Shown here: piece by piece, positions 1-5,423 of the stretch | Position numbering within the stretch: the first letter of the stretch is position 1 | Layout of the letters: each line of letters opens with the position of its first letter | NCBI GenBank assembly: GCA_029261675.1 | Contig: JAJDBA010000112.1 | Span: forward strand, 1 to 5,975 | Length of the DNA: 5,975 nucleotides | Source of the DNA: Nitrospinaceae bacterium | GTDB taxonomy: Bacteria; Nitrospinota; Nitrospinia; Nitrospinales; VA-1 | Direction: 5' to 3' | Position numbers and translations under genes: made by a program | Notes under the pieces: generated by a model | What the model was told of the DNA's origin: nothing | Database searches by the model: none | The model's input: the letters and a program-made list of their open reading frames with translations, nothing else

Positions 1-17
1 TGTTGGGGTGTTGTCAT
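1..17 (-). CDS. Start of a further operon gene, cut by the window edge
   Basis: Only the first five codons are visible (Met-Thr-Thr-Pro-Gln), read leftwards from an ATG at 17-15. The start is supported by a strong CAGGAG ribosome binding site at 25-30, seven bases upstream. The site lies in the 20-base gap after the primase-helicase stop codon, so this is the next gene of the same operon. Nothing can be said about its function; in satellites and prophages this position often holds another replication or regulatory gene. Confidence 0.6.
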
Positions 18-24
18 TATTATT

Positions 25-30
25 CTCCTG
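25..30 (-). promoter_or_regulatory. Ribosome binding site of the truncated left-edge gene
   Basis: CAGGAG on the minus strand, seven bases before an ATG. It is the main evidence that the operon continues beyond the window after the primase-helicase. Confidence 0.6.
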
Positions 31-37
31 TTTTCTA

Positions 38-1714
38 TCAATTCGCATCTGAATATCTCCCTGTTTTTGAGTCGTATAAAAGTTTGGCCATCCCAATCTG
101 CCCAACTTCTTTAAATCTTATTTTCTGAACATGAATTTGCACTTCCTTGCTGTTTGATTTGGAAAGGTCACGCCAAACTGTTAAACAGTTGTCAGCCTTA
201 TTTCGCCAATGCGCCGATCCTGAAACATCGTAGGGGGTTGGAACCGGATATTTACCATTCGTTTGTTTTGATAACTTTGTGGGGTGTGCTACCAACCAAA
301 CGTGAACACCATAAGTTCTTGCAAACCTACGAATCTTGGTTAAGGCTTTGGATATATACTCGGTCTCAGAAAGGGCTGAGGGGCGGTTGTGGTCAAGTTC
401 GTTCCACGGGTCAATAATCAATCCTTTGATTCCCTTCCGAAACACAAGAGCCCTGGCGAGTCGTAACACCCCCTCAACAGTTAAATCGTTTTCATCAGGA
501 AGGATGAAGCTGAAATGTTTATCAAGCCAGCTCATTCCCGGTATCAACTCATCTTTCCCGATTCGTTCTGTTGTCCGCAAACTAAAAGGCTTTCGTAAAT
601 ATTTTTCAAGGAACTTCGCCACATGCCTTTGCAATGGCTGATTCTCTGGGCTACATACACCGAATTTCCAACCAGCATTTTCTGCAAGAAAAATAAGTAG
701 CGCATCCAAAACTTCACTTTTCCCATGAGAAGGAATGCCGGTTACCAGAGTCCATTCACCTTCACGAACTGAGTAATATTTTTCTAGATTCAACCACCCA
801 ACTTCCTCTCCACCTTGTGCGCCGTTATCGTAAAGATTCAAAACATGTGCGGCAATATCTTTAACTTCATAGATTCCCTTGATAGGACAATGTTTTGCAC
901 GTTCAATGCACTCTTTTAATTTTTCCTTCCCATATTTCACCAGTACATCATTCCCATCCTTGTAACCCTGAGGCCATTCAACGAGTTTGCATTTCTCAGG
1001 GCCAAGCCTTCTGGTTAATTCGACTTCTAGTTTCTTTCCTCGTTCATCATTGTCTAATGCCAAGATATTAATTTTTATCGGTTCAAGTTTCTTCTCGTAT
1101 TGTCCAAGGAAATCCAGTTTGTCTGCTGCTCCGTTGGGCACAGAGACGCAATTTTTAAAGCCAGCGACTTCCAAAGAGAGTTTGTCAATTTCTCCCTCGC
1201 ACCAAATTAGAGTTTCTCCTTCAATGTCGTCATAGCCGTATAGGGTACGTTCCGCATCCTTTACCATTTTGAAATTTTTTTCACTATCTCTGTACTTGAC
1301 GTTGACCACTTCACCGTTTTTAAAATAAGGGAATTGGATAGCTTTGACTTCTTTTTCTGGTTGTGGCATCCATTCCAAGCCATCTGTGATTTTATTGCGC
1401 TCTAAGACTTCATCCGTTATTCCACGATCATTCAGATAAGCTCGTGCTTTATCAGATAATCCTCTTTCGCTGGAATATTCTGGTTTTTTGATCAGCATTG
1501 GTTTGTGCTCGTTTCCGTTGTGGCAGTTCCCATTTTTCAACCCGCCGTTCCATTCGCAATTCCAGCATTTCCAAACACCTTTGCCAATATCTACTGACAG
1601 GCAAGGGTCATTTTTCTTTTTTCGAGTATGGCTACACTTGGGACAAAGAGTTTTAATTTGCCCTGTTAATTTCCCTTTAGTGTCGATGTTGTAATCGTGA
1701 AGTGTTTCCGTCAT
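38..1714 (-). CDS. T7 gp4/Twinkle-type bifunctional primase-helicase
   Basis: Makes RNA primers and unwinds the fork during replication of the element. The 558 residues are close to the length of T7 gp4. Domains in order: a zinc-binding primase finger with two CXXC pairs (C24/C27, C50/C53); a TOPRIM primase core, with the acidic residue E173 in WCEGE and the pair D221/D223 in LALDNDE; then a RecA-fold, DnaB-family helicase. The helicase shows Walker A GIPSHGKSE (K332, S333), a likely catalytic E357 in SPEN, Walker B GLIIDPWNEL (D435), a histidine motif WLVAHPTK (H477) and SGSAHWRNKAD near 498-508, which fits motif H4 and an arginine finger. The ATG at 1714 is preceded by AGGTGG and overlaps the initiator's stop by four bases (ATGA), implying translational coupling. 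The zinc, TOPRIM and helicase motifs all look intact. The fold assignment rests on visible motifs; primer specificity cannot be read. Confidence 0.92.
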   Translation of the reverse strand: MTETLHDYNIDTKGKLTGQIKTLCPKCSHTRKKKNDPCLSVDIGKGVWKCWNCEWNGGLKNGNCHNGNEHKPMLIKKPEYSSERGLSDKARAYLNDRGITDEVLERNKITDGLEWMPQPEKEVKAIQFPYFKNGEVVNVKYRDSEKNFKMVKDAERTLYGYDDIEGETLIWCEGEIDKLSLEVAGFKNCVSVPNGAADKLDFLGQYEKKLEPIKINILALDNDERGKKLEVELTRRLGPEKCKLVEWPQGYKDGNDVLVKYGKEKLKECIERAKHCPIKGIYEVKDIAAHVLNLYDNGAQGGEEVGWLNLEKYYSVREGEWTLVTGIPSHGKSEVLDALLIFLAENAGWKFGVCSPENQPLQRHVAKFLEKYLRKPFSLRTTERIGKDELIPGMSWLDKHFSFILPDENDLTVEGVLRLARALVFRKGIKGLIIDPWNELDHNRPSALSETEYISKALTKIRRFARTYGVHVWLVAHPTKLSKQTNGKYPVPTPYDVSGSAHWRNKADNCLTVWRDLSKSNSKEVQIHVQKIRFKEVGQIGMAKLLYDSKTGRYSDAN

Positions 1715-2469
1715 GTCACCACCTGTCCGGTTGACGCACTATTAATATCTGCTTGGCTTCGGTAACCATTTCCATTCGATGATTTTTGAATTTCCAATTG
1801 ATCCCATTTATCCCGGAGCTTTGAAGGAGACAAAATGTTTGATTTCCAAAAACTGTTGCTATTTGCCCATGAGAAAAGAGTTTTAATTTCTTTATGGGTG
1901 CGCCCATCCCGTTCACGTAGTAAACGAATGGCATTTATCCAATTCTCGAAGTTTGGTTCCTTAAACTTTGGCTGGATGTTTTGGATTTTGCTAAGGATAT
2001 AAAGGGCAGTTTCCATATCTTCATCGTAGTAAGAAGAGTGATGGTTTCCTTTCTCTTCTTCATTTTCTTTTACTTCTTCTTTTAGTCTTGAAGGTAGCTT
2101 GGTAGAGGCTTCCAAGTCTCGGGTGTAGTTATCTTTGATTTCTTTGAGTTTTGGGCAGGAGATTTCTAAAATGTTTCCGGAAGATTTTCCGTTGGTTTCG
2201 GAAACGTTCTGGGAATGTTTCAGGAATATTTTCTGTTTCTCCTGGCAATGCTCTAGGAATATTTCCAGTTTTTTACGTTTTCCTTTCAAGATTATTTGCC
2301 ACTTCGACCATGGATAAGCGAGGGTGTAATCCTCAGAGGTTTTCATCTGGGCAGCAATTGCCTCCAGAAGTTTCCACCAGCGGGCATAGCCCTCAAGCCC
2401 GAAAGCATCTTCCAGCTCAACGATGAAGTCGTCATTGGACGAATCGCTTATGTGTTTTATATATTTCAT
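1711..2469 (-). CDS. Phage-type replication initiator / replisome organiser
   Basis: Probably binds the element's origin and recruits the primase-helicase. The 252 residues fall into three parts. The N-terminal part (about 1-65, with KHISDSSNDDF, EGYARWWKLLEAIA and YPWSKWQ) resembles the winged-helix-like start of phage replication proteins of the Lin1244/Lin1753 (DUF4373-like) kind. The middle (about 66-150) is charged and low-complexity, with an 11-residue repeat (IFLEH at 70, IFLKH at 81). The C-terminal part (about 165-225: NWINAIRLL, WANSNSFWKSNILSPSKLR, WDQL) is typical of phage O-like and helicase-loader proteins. The start ATG overlaps the stop of the 42-codon ORF by four bases, and its own stop overlaps the primase-helicase start in the same way. 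The DNA behind the middle part is an iteron-like array (separate entry), fitting an initiator that binds inside its own gene. The family is recognised by pattern only; a helicase-loader role is an alternative. Confidence 0.75.
   Translation of the reverse strand: MKYIKHISDSSNDDFIVELEDAFGLEGYARWWKLLEAIAAQMKTSEDYTLAYPWSKWQIILKGKRKKLEIFLEHCQEKQKIFLKHSQNVSETNGKSSGNILEISCPKLKEIKDNYTRDLEASTKLPSRLKEEVKENEEEKGNHHSSYYDEDMETALYILSKIQNIQPKFKEPNFENWINAIRLLRERDGRTHKEIKTLFSWANSNSFWKSNILSPSKLRDKWDQLEIQKSSNGNGYRSQADINSASTGQVVT
2168..2283. repeat. Iteron-like array inside the initiator gene: candidate replication origin
   Basis: On the plus strand a motif close to GGAATRTTTYC recurs at 2179-2190 (GGAAGATTTTCC), 2200-2209 (GGAAACGTTC), 2212-2221 (GGAATGTTTC), 2223-2233 (GGAATATTTTC), 2244-2253 (weak, GGCAATGCTC) and 2256-2266 (GGAATATTTCC). 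Half copies containing TTTCC or TTTCG lie at 2174, 2196 and 2279. Most steps are 10-12 bp or about twice that, so the copies face one side of the helix. Several copies are near-palindromic. A T-rich stretch at about 2267-2300 could be the unwinding element. Origins inside initiator genes are known from lambda O and related phages. The same DNA encodes an 11-residue protein repeat, so a plain 33-bp duplication is the competing explanation. Confidence 0.55.
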
Positions 2470-2594
2470 GTTGATTCAAATCCCTTCCAAGTAGAATGAA
2501 GTGCTAATGCTGTCCAATATCCTAGGCCATGGATTCGTAGATACAGTCCTTCTGCCAATCGATCTACAATCCAAGACTTCACTATCTCCCTCAT
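2466..2594 (-). CDS. Small 42-residue ORF coupled between alpA and the initiator
   Basis: An ORF from ATG 2594-2592 to TGA 2468-2466 encodes 42 residues (begins MREIVKSWIVDRLAEGLYLR and ends KGFEST). Its start overlaps the alpA stop as ATGA, and its stop overlaps the initiator's ATG as ATGA. Without it there would be an unexplained 121-base gap in an otherwise overlapping operon. There is no strong ribosome binding site before it, consistent with translation by re-initiation after alpA. Near its end, AAGGGA serves as a distant binding site for the initiator. The product has no recognisable motif, signal peptide or clear membrane segment. It may be a small regulator, or chiefly a translated relay that couples alpA to replication. 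Confidence 0.6.
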   Translation of the reverse strand: MREIVKSWIVDRLAEGLYLRIHGLGYWTALALHSTWKGFEST

Positions 2595-2794
2595 GCTGTA
2601 ACCCCAATTTCACGCTGGCAAATACCTCTAGGGCGAGATGTAATCCAGTTTTCTATCTCTGTATCAACCCAACCAATACGGGATTCACTCAAATTCACAC
2701 GCTTTGGAAACTTCCCCCCTTTTTCCAGTCGCCAAATGGTAACGCGACTAATTCCGGTCATCTCCACGACTTCACTTGGGCTGATTATTTTCAT
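2591..2794 (-). CDS. alpA: AlpA-family DNA-binding regulator / excisionase
   Basis: A 67-residue protein with the AlpA/MerR-like winged-helix pattern: PSEVVEMTGISRVTIWRLEKGGKFPKR (helix-turn-helix at about 6-31), then a wing and SRIGWVDTEIENWITSRPRG, the characteristic ending of the family. AlpA proteins of P4-like elements and Gram-negative phage satellites activate integrase or excision and early genes, and often act as directionality factors. The ATG at 2794 has a good AAGGGAG binding site at 2802-2808, seven bases upstream. It is the first gene of the replication operon and ends in an ATGA overlap with the 42-codon ORF, tying excision control to replication. The family call is firm; whether it acts as activator, excisionase or both is inferred. 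Confidence 0.9.
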   Translation of the reverse strand: MKIISPSEVVEMTGISRVTIWRLEKGGKFPKRVNLSESRIGWVDTEIENWITSRPRGICQREIGVTA

Positions 2795-3029
2795 TAAGGC
2801 ACTCCCTTGTAAATTTCTATAAATTACTATTCAGGTTGTTACTGTCCTAGAAAATCACAAGTTTGGAAAAGTTGTAAGAAGACGTTGATTGTGCTTGAGG
2901 TTTTTTGGAGGTATTTCCTTCACATAAACACGGAAGGGTCAGTTTGGTAGTGGGGAATAGGGAATTAAAAAAGTGGAGGAATAACTAGTTTTTAGGAGGT
3001 TTTTCAATAATAGAAAATATGAGATTCGC
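2795..3029 (-). promoter_or_regulatory. Control region upstream of the alpA operon
   Basis: No gene is visible on either strand in these 235 bp. The part nearest alpA holds an imperfect AT-rich dyad (GTAAATTT at 2809-2816, CTAT, AAATTAC at 2821-2827) covering a -10-like TATAGA on the minus strand (2816-2821), directly before the ribosome binding site. No convincing -35 hexamer lies at the right distance, so an activator-dependent promoter is possible. Farther up, GGAGG with A/T tracts recurs on the plus strand at 2907-2911, 2975-2979 and 2995-2999, candidate binding sites. No terminator was found after the 271-residue gene, so read-through into alpA is also possible. Confidence 0.4.
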
Positions 3030-3845
3030 TTATTTTGGAGTATTTTGAATTAGTTTTTTTGCTGTATCGAGAGAGATCCCTACACTTTTTGTGTATTTCG
3101 GCCCCTTAACTCTTGGTGGGATTTTTTGGTTTCTATAGTCATTGTTAATTTTACCGCTTTTCATTTTTTGCACAAATTTGGTAAATCTCAAATTCCACGG
3201 AATATCTTTGTCCTTTACGCCTTCCATTTTCAAATCTTGTATTTTTGAAGCTATTTCTCCTGTGGGGTCTACACCGGGTCTTCCCCCTTTGTCGCTCTTT
3301 CTCTCAGCTAGTTTGTTTTCCACCTGCTGTATTTTTTCAACAGAACCCCCTACACTGATATTTGCCAAGTTGCAGGCCATTTGGTCAAGCTCATACTCAT
3401 GAGCGATTGAACACTCAGCCAGAGATAAAATATTTTTGATATCCTTTTTATATTTATGATACCACTTCAAAAATGATTCTTTTTCTAAAGTCCCATCAAG
3501 AAGAATTTCAACATCCCTTTTGATAATTTTAATATCTCCCGTATCACAATACCCGAAGAAAAAATTTAAAAAATCTTTCAATGCCTCAAAGTTATTGTGT
3601 GCTCTTTCCATCGAAGCTTTATTATTAGTGTCATACTCTTCATACATTCTTTTTAATCCCGACCTAAATATTGAAGTGCCACAGTTGCTTGTGCGAATAA
3701 ATTCAAAATCAGGTATAGAATCTTCCCTTGATAGTGTTCTGATTTTTTTTAACCCGCTTTGTCCCACCATCAACCATAAGGTGTCATCAAAGTTCCATGT
3801 TGGAAGAAAGCTTAATGATTTCAATTTTTCAGAATCGTTCTTCAA
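3030..3845 (-). CDS. Unrecognised 271-residue protein, possible cargo or regulator
   Basis: I do not recognise a family. The start is TTG at 3845, chosen because AAGGAG sits six bases upstream and no in-frame ATG or GTG lies nearby. The protein looks soluble, with no signal peptide or membrane segment. The N-terminal part (1-65) contains PTWNFDDTLWLMVGQSG and SNCGTSIFRSGLK. The middle (65-160) appears helical, with four scattered cysteines (C55, C100, C145, C158) that form no clear metal site. After about 165 it becomes basic, with KGGRPGVDPTGE near 186-197 and ending SVGISLDTAKKLIQ. That tail could bind nucleic acid, but this is inference. The gene is conspicuously A+T-rich, with many AAA, AAT and ATT codons, unlike the integrase. 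It lies between the integrase and alpA, 95 bp after the former; in P4-like satellites, positions near int often carry defence or other cargo genes. Confidence 0.75.
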   Translation of the reverse strand: MKNDSEKLKSLSFLPTWNFDDTLWLMVGQSGLKKIRTLSREDSIPDFEFIRTSNCGTSIFRSGLKRMYEEYDTNNKASMERAHNNFEALKDFLNFFFGYCDTGDIKIIKRDVEILLDGTLEKESFLKWYHKYKKDIKNILSLAECSIAHEYELDQMACNLANISVGGSVEKIQQVENKLAERKSDKGGRPGVDPTGEIASKIQDLKMEGVKDKDIPWNLRFTKFVQKMKSGKINNDYRNQKIPPRVKGPKYTKSVGISLDTAKKLIQNTPK

Positions 3846-3851
3846 AACACG

Positions 3852-3857
3852 CTCCTT
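3852..3857 (-). promoter_or_regulatory. Ribosome binding site fixing the TTG start
   Basis: AAGGAG on the minus strand, six bases before TTG 3845-3843. It decides the start of the 271-residue gene; a GTG just upstream is out of frame and hits a stop at once. Confidence 0.65.
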
Positions 3858-3887
3858 ATTGTGCTCTTCATAGATGTGAGTCAGGGC

Positions 3888-3909
3888 AACCGGATAAAGG
3901 TGTCCGGCT
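3888..3909 (-). other. Inverted repeat between the integrase and the 271-residue gene
   Basis: On the minus strand AGCCGGA and TCCGGTT can pair over seven positions (one G-U) around an 8-base loop. No T-run follows on either strand, so this is not a standard intrinsic terminator. It could be an operator or an attenuating hairpin in the leader of the downstream gene. Confidence 0.3.
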
Positions 3910-3940
3910 TTCGGCGATCAACCTAGCCTTGTTTATTATC

Positions 3941-5143
3941 TTACCTGTTCATCTCAATAACTTTTCCGGTTTCTCCGGAAACGATCTTCTTGAGAATTCT
4001 ATCCCACTTGTTCATAGCATTTCGTTTTTCTTTGTCGTAGCTGTGTCGGTCATAAACGGCTGTCACGCCGGATTCAGCATGGTTTAGAATTTTAGAGACG
4101 GTAAATCTTTGGACTCCCGAAGCCGTCATCATACTAGCGGCGGTTCGTCGAAGATCGTGAGGGGTGAAGTGAGCAACTTCAAAATGTTTTTCGTTGACTC
4201 TCACGGCATGATCTACTGAAGTCTCTGCGATATGCTGTCCATCTCTAGGGGAGGGGAGTAACCACTGGGAATTACCCGTAATTTCTTTAAGTTCATTCAG
4301 TATTTTTGTAGCTAGTGAGGATAAGGGAACACGGTGTGGAAGCCCATTTTTAGCCTTTTCTTCTGGAATCGTCCACCAGCCTTTCTTAAAATCAAAATCC
4401 TTCCATTCAGAGCCAGCTACTTCGCCTTTACGTTGGGCGGTTATCAATTGCAGTTTGAGTGCAAGGGCGGTAGCCTTCTCCATTTTAGAGGAGTCTAGCT
4501 TGTTCCATAAAGTTCTAATTTCATCTTCGTTCAACACACGGTCACGGCGATTTTCCTTGGAAGGGGCAGGAATCGCAACGCAAGGGCTGGAATCTAGAAT
4601 GCCTCGACCCATAGCAAACGAATACATCTTACGGATTGCCGCTAGAGTTCGATTGGCTTGAATCAATGCTCCACGTTCAACAATTTCATCTAATAGTAAA
4701 ATGATATCTCTTCGAGTAATATCCTGAGCTTTTCGCTTTCCCCATCTTGAAACTACATCCTTATTTAGTATTCGTTCATCTTCCTTCCACGATCGTTTAC
4801 GAGGTTTGGCGTATTTTTCAATGTATTCGTCTACCATTTTTCTGATGCTAGGTGATCGTTGAAATTCCTCTTTTGCATCTTGCTCAATAGTTGCGGGGTC
4901 AGTTCCTCGATCAAGCACCTGACGTGCTTTTGCATGAAAGGCATGTGCATCAGCCAACGAGACTTCAGGATAGTTGCCGAAAGTCATGCGCCTTGAAGTT
5001 CCCTTGAAACGGTACAAAAATATAAAACTTATCCTCCCGGTAGGGGAAACACGGACACCAAATCCCTTACCGTTGTTCTCCCACACCTCATATCGGTTTT
5101 TTTTTGGTTTAAGTGACTTAATCTGGCGGTCTGTGAATTTCAT
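3941..5143 (-). CDS. int: P4-type tyrosine integrase
   Basis: A 400-residue site-specific recombinase that inserts and excises the element at the nearby tRNA-Lys site. Residues 1 to about 90 form the arm-binding DUF4102-type domain (starts KFTDRQIKSLKPKK; WENNGKGFGVRVSPTGR; MTFGNYPEVSLADA). About 98-190 is the core-binding SAM-like domain. The catalytic domain follows with R238 (ITAQRKGE), a hairpin lysine (K263 or K265 in EEKAKNGLPHRVPLS), H329 and R332 (PHDLRRTAASM), H355 (ILNHAE) and nucleophile Y364 (AVYDRHSY). The full catalytic set is present and the length is normal for the family, so it should be active. The ATG at 5143 has AGGAG at 5148-5152, only four bases away. It reads into the element from the attachment end. 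An A9 run falls in codons 14-17. Confidence 0.96.
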   Translation of the reverse strand: MKFTDRQIKSLKPKKNRYEVWENNGKGFGVRVSPTGRISFIFLYRFKGTSRRMTFGNYPEVSLADAHAFHAKARQVLDRGTDPATIEQDAKEEFQRSPSIRKMVDEYIEKYAKPRKRSWKEDERILNKDVVSRWGKRKAQDITRRDIILLLDEIVERGALIQANRTLAAIRKMYSFAMGRGILDSSPCVAIPAPSKENRRDRVLNEDEIRTLWNKLDSSKMEKATALALKLQLITAQRKGEVAGSEWKDFDFKKGWWTIPEEKAKNGLPHRVPLSSLATKILNELKEITGNSQWLLPSPRDGQHIAETSVDHAVRVNEKHFEVAHFTPHDLRRTAASMMTASGVQRFTVSKILNHAESGVTAVYDRHSYDKEKRNAMNKWDRILKKIVSGETGKVIEMNR

Positions 5144-5191
5144 AAAACTCCTGATTTTAAGTCAGTGGATTGATGGGGAGGTTTTGCCCTC

Positions 5192-5228
5192 GAGCTATAT
5201 TTCTGCAATCAGTAGCTCCATCATTGCA
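5192..5228. other. Two interlaced inverted repeats in the integrase leader
   Basis: GAGCTA (5192-5197) pairs with TAGCTC (5213-5218), while TGCAAT (5204-5209) pairs with ATTGCA (5223-5228). The arms interleave, so the two hairpins exclude each other or form a pseudoknot. They lie between the putative int promoter and the int start. Six-base arms can occur by chance. Confidence 0.25.
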
Positions 5229-5229
5229 T

Positions 5230-5269
5230 TTGTTACCCCGGACGCTCTGGGTAGCATTTTGGGTAGCAA
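5230..5269. repeat. GGGTAGCA repeats, likely integrase arm-type binding sites
   Basis: TGGGTAGCA occurs twice in direct orientation at 5248-5256 and 5260-5268, 12 bp apart. An inverted near copy, TTGTTACCC, lies at 5230-5238 (one mismatch to the complement of GGGTAGCAA). Short repeats like this between the integrase start and the attachment core are typical arm sites for the N-terminal domain of P4-type integrases. They fall within the predicted int leader, so integrase bound there could repress its own transcription. Confidence 0.55.
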
Positions 5270-5315
5270 AATTGAGGTGGCAATGGGTGAAACGAGATGA
5301 ACTATTCTGGATATG

Positions 5316-5344
5316 AAAATATCACAATAACCTTGTATTTACAA
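5316..5344 (-). promoter_or_regulatory. Putative integrase promoter
   Basis: On the minus strand TTGTAA (5339-5344) and TATTTT (5316-5321) are separated by 17 bases. The -10 is preceded by TG plus one base, an extended -10 feature. Each hexamer matches four of six consensus positions. Transcription would begin near 5309, giving a leader of about 165 bases that spans the arm-site repeats. No better candidate was seen closer to int. Confidence 0.4.
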
Positions 5345-5370
5345 TAGAATGCTGTATTTTTGGTAGGGTT

Positions 5371-5420
5371 TCAGGAGGCTTCAGGCTGTATCAACTAAAT
5401 TCAGGAGTTGTCAGACATTG
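5371..5420. repeat. Five 10-bp-phased TCA(GG) blocks beside the attachment core
   Basis: Five successive 10-bp blocks start with TCA: TCAGGAGGCT, TCAGGCTGTA, TCAACTAAAT, TCAGGAGTTG and TCAGACATTG. Blocks 1 and 4 share TTCAGGAG if the preceding base is counted. The last block ends four bases before the tRNA-derived core. The helical phasing suggests cooperative binding by one protein, such as the integrase, AlpA as directionality factor, or a bending protein. Confidence 0.5.
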
Positions 5421-5423
5421 ACC

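Noticed and set aside
154..1694. Several plus-strand open frames of 68-101 codons opposite the primase-helicase
   Set aside because: They are antisense shadows of a gene with intact zinc, TOPRIM and helicase motifs, and show no plausible protein motifs or supported starts.
2168..2283. CRISPR array
   Set aside because: Repeat units are about 11 bp with virtually no spacers and lie inside a coding gene; far too short for CRISPR repeats.
2135..2797. Plus-strand open frames across the initiator, orf42 and alpA
   Set aside because: They overlap the coupled minus-strand genes; their repetitive content merely reflects the iteron-like DNA and no family pattern is seen.
3843..3872. Nine-codon leader peptide (MKSTIRSVF) whose stop overlaps the TTG start
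   Set aside because: No ribosome binding site precedes its ATG and the sequence lacks the repeated regulatory codons of an attenuator; too short to claim.
3888..3909. Intrinsic terminator after the integrase
   Set aside because: The stem is short and no T-run follows on either strand.
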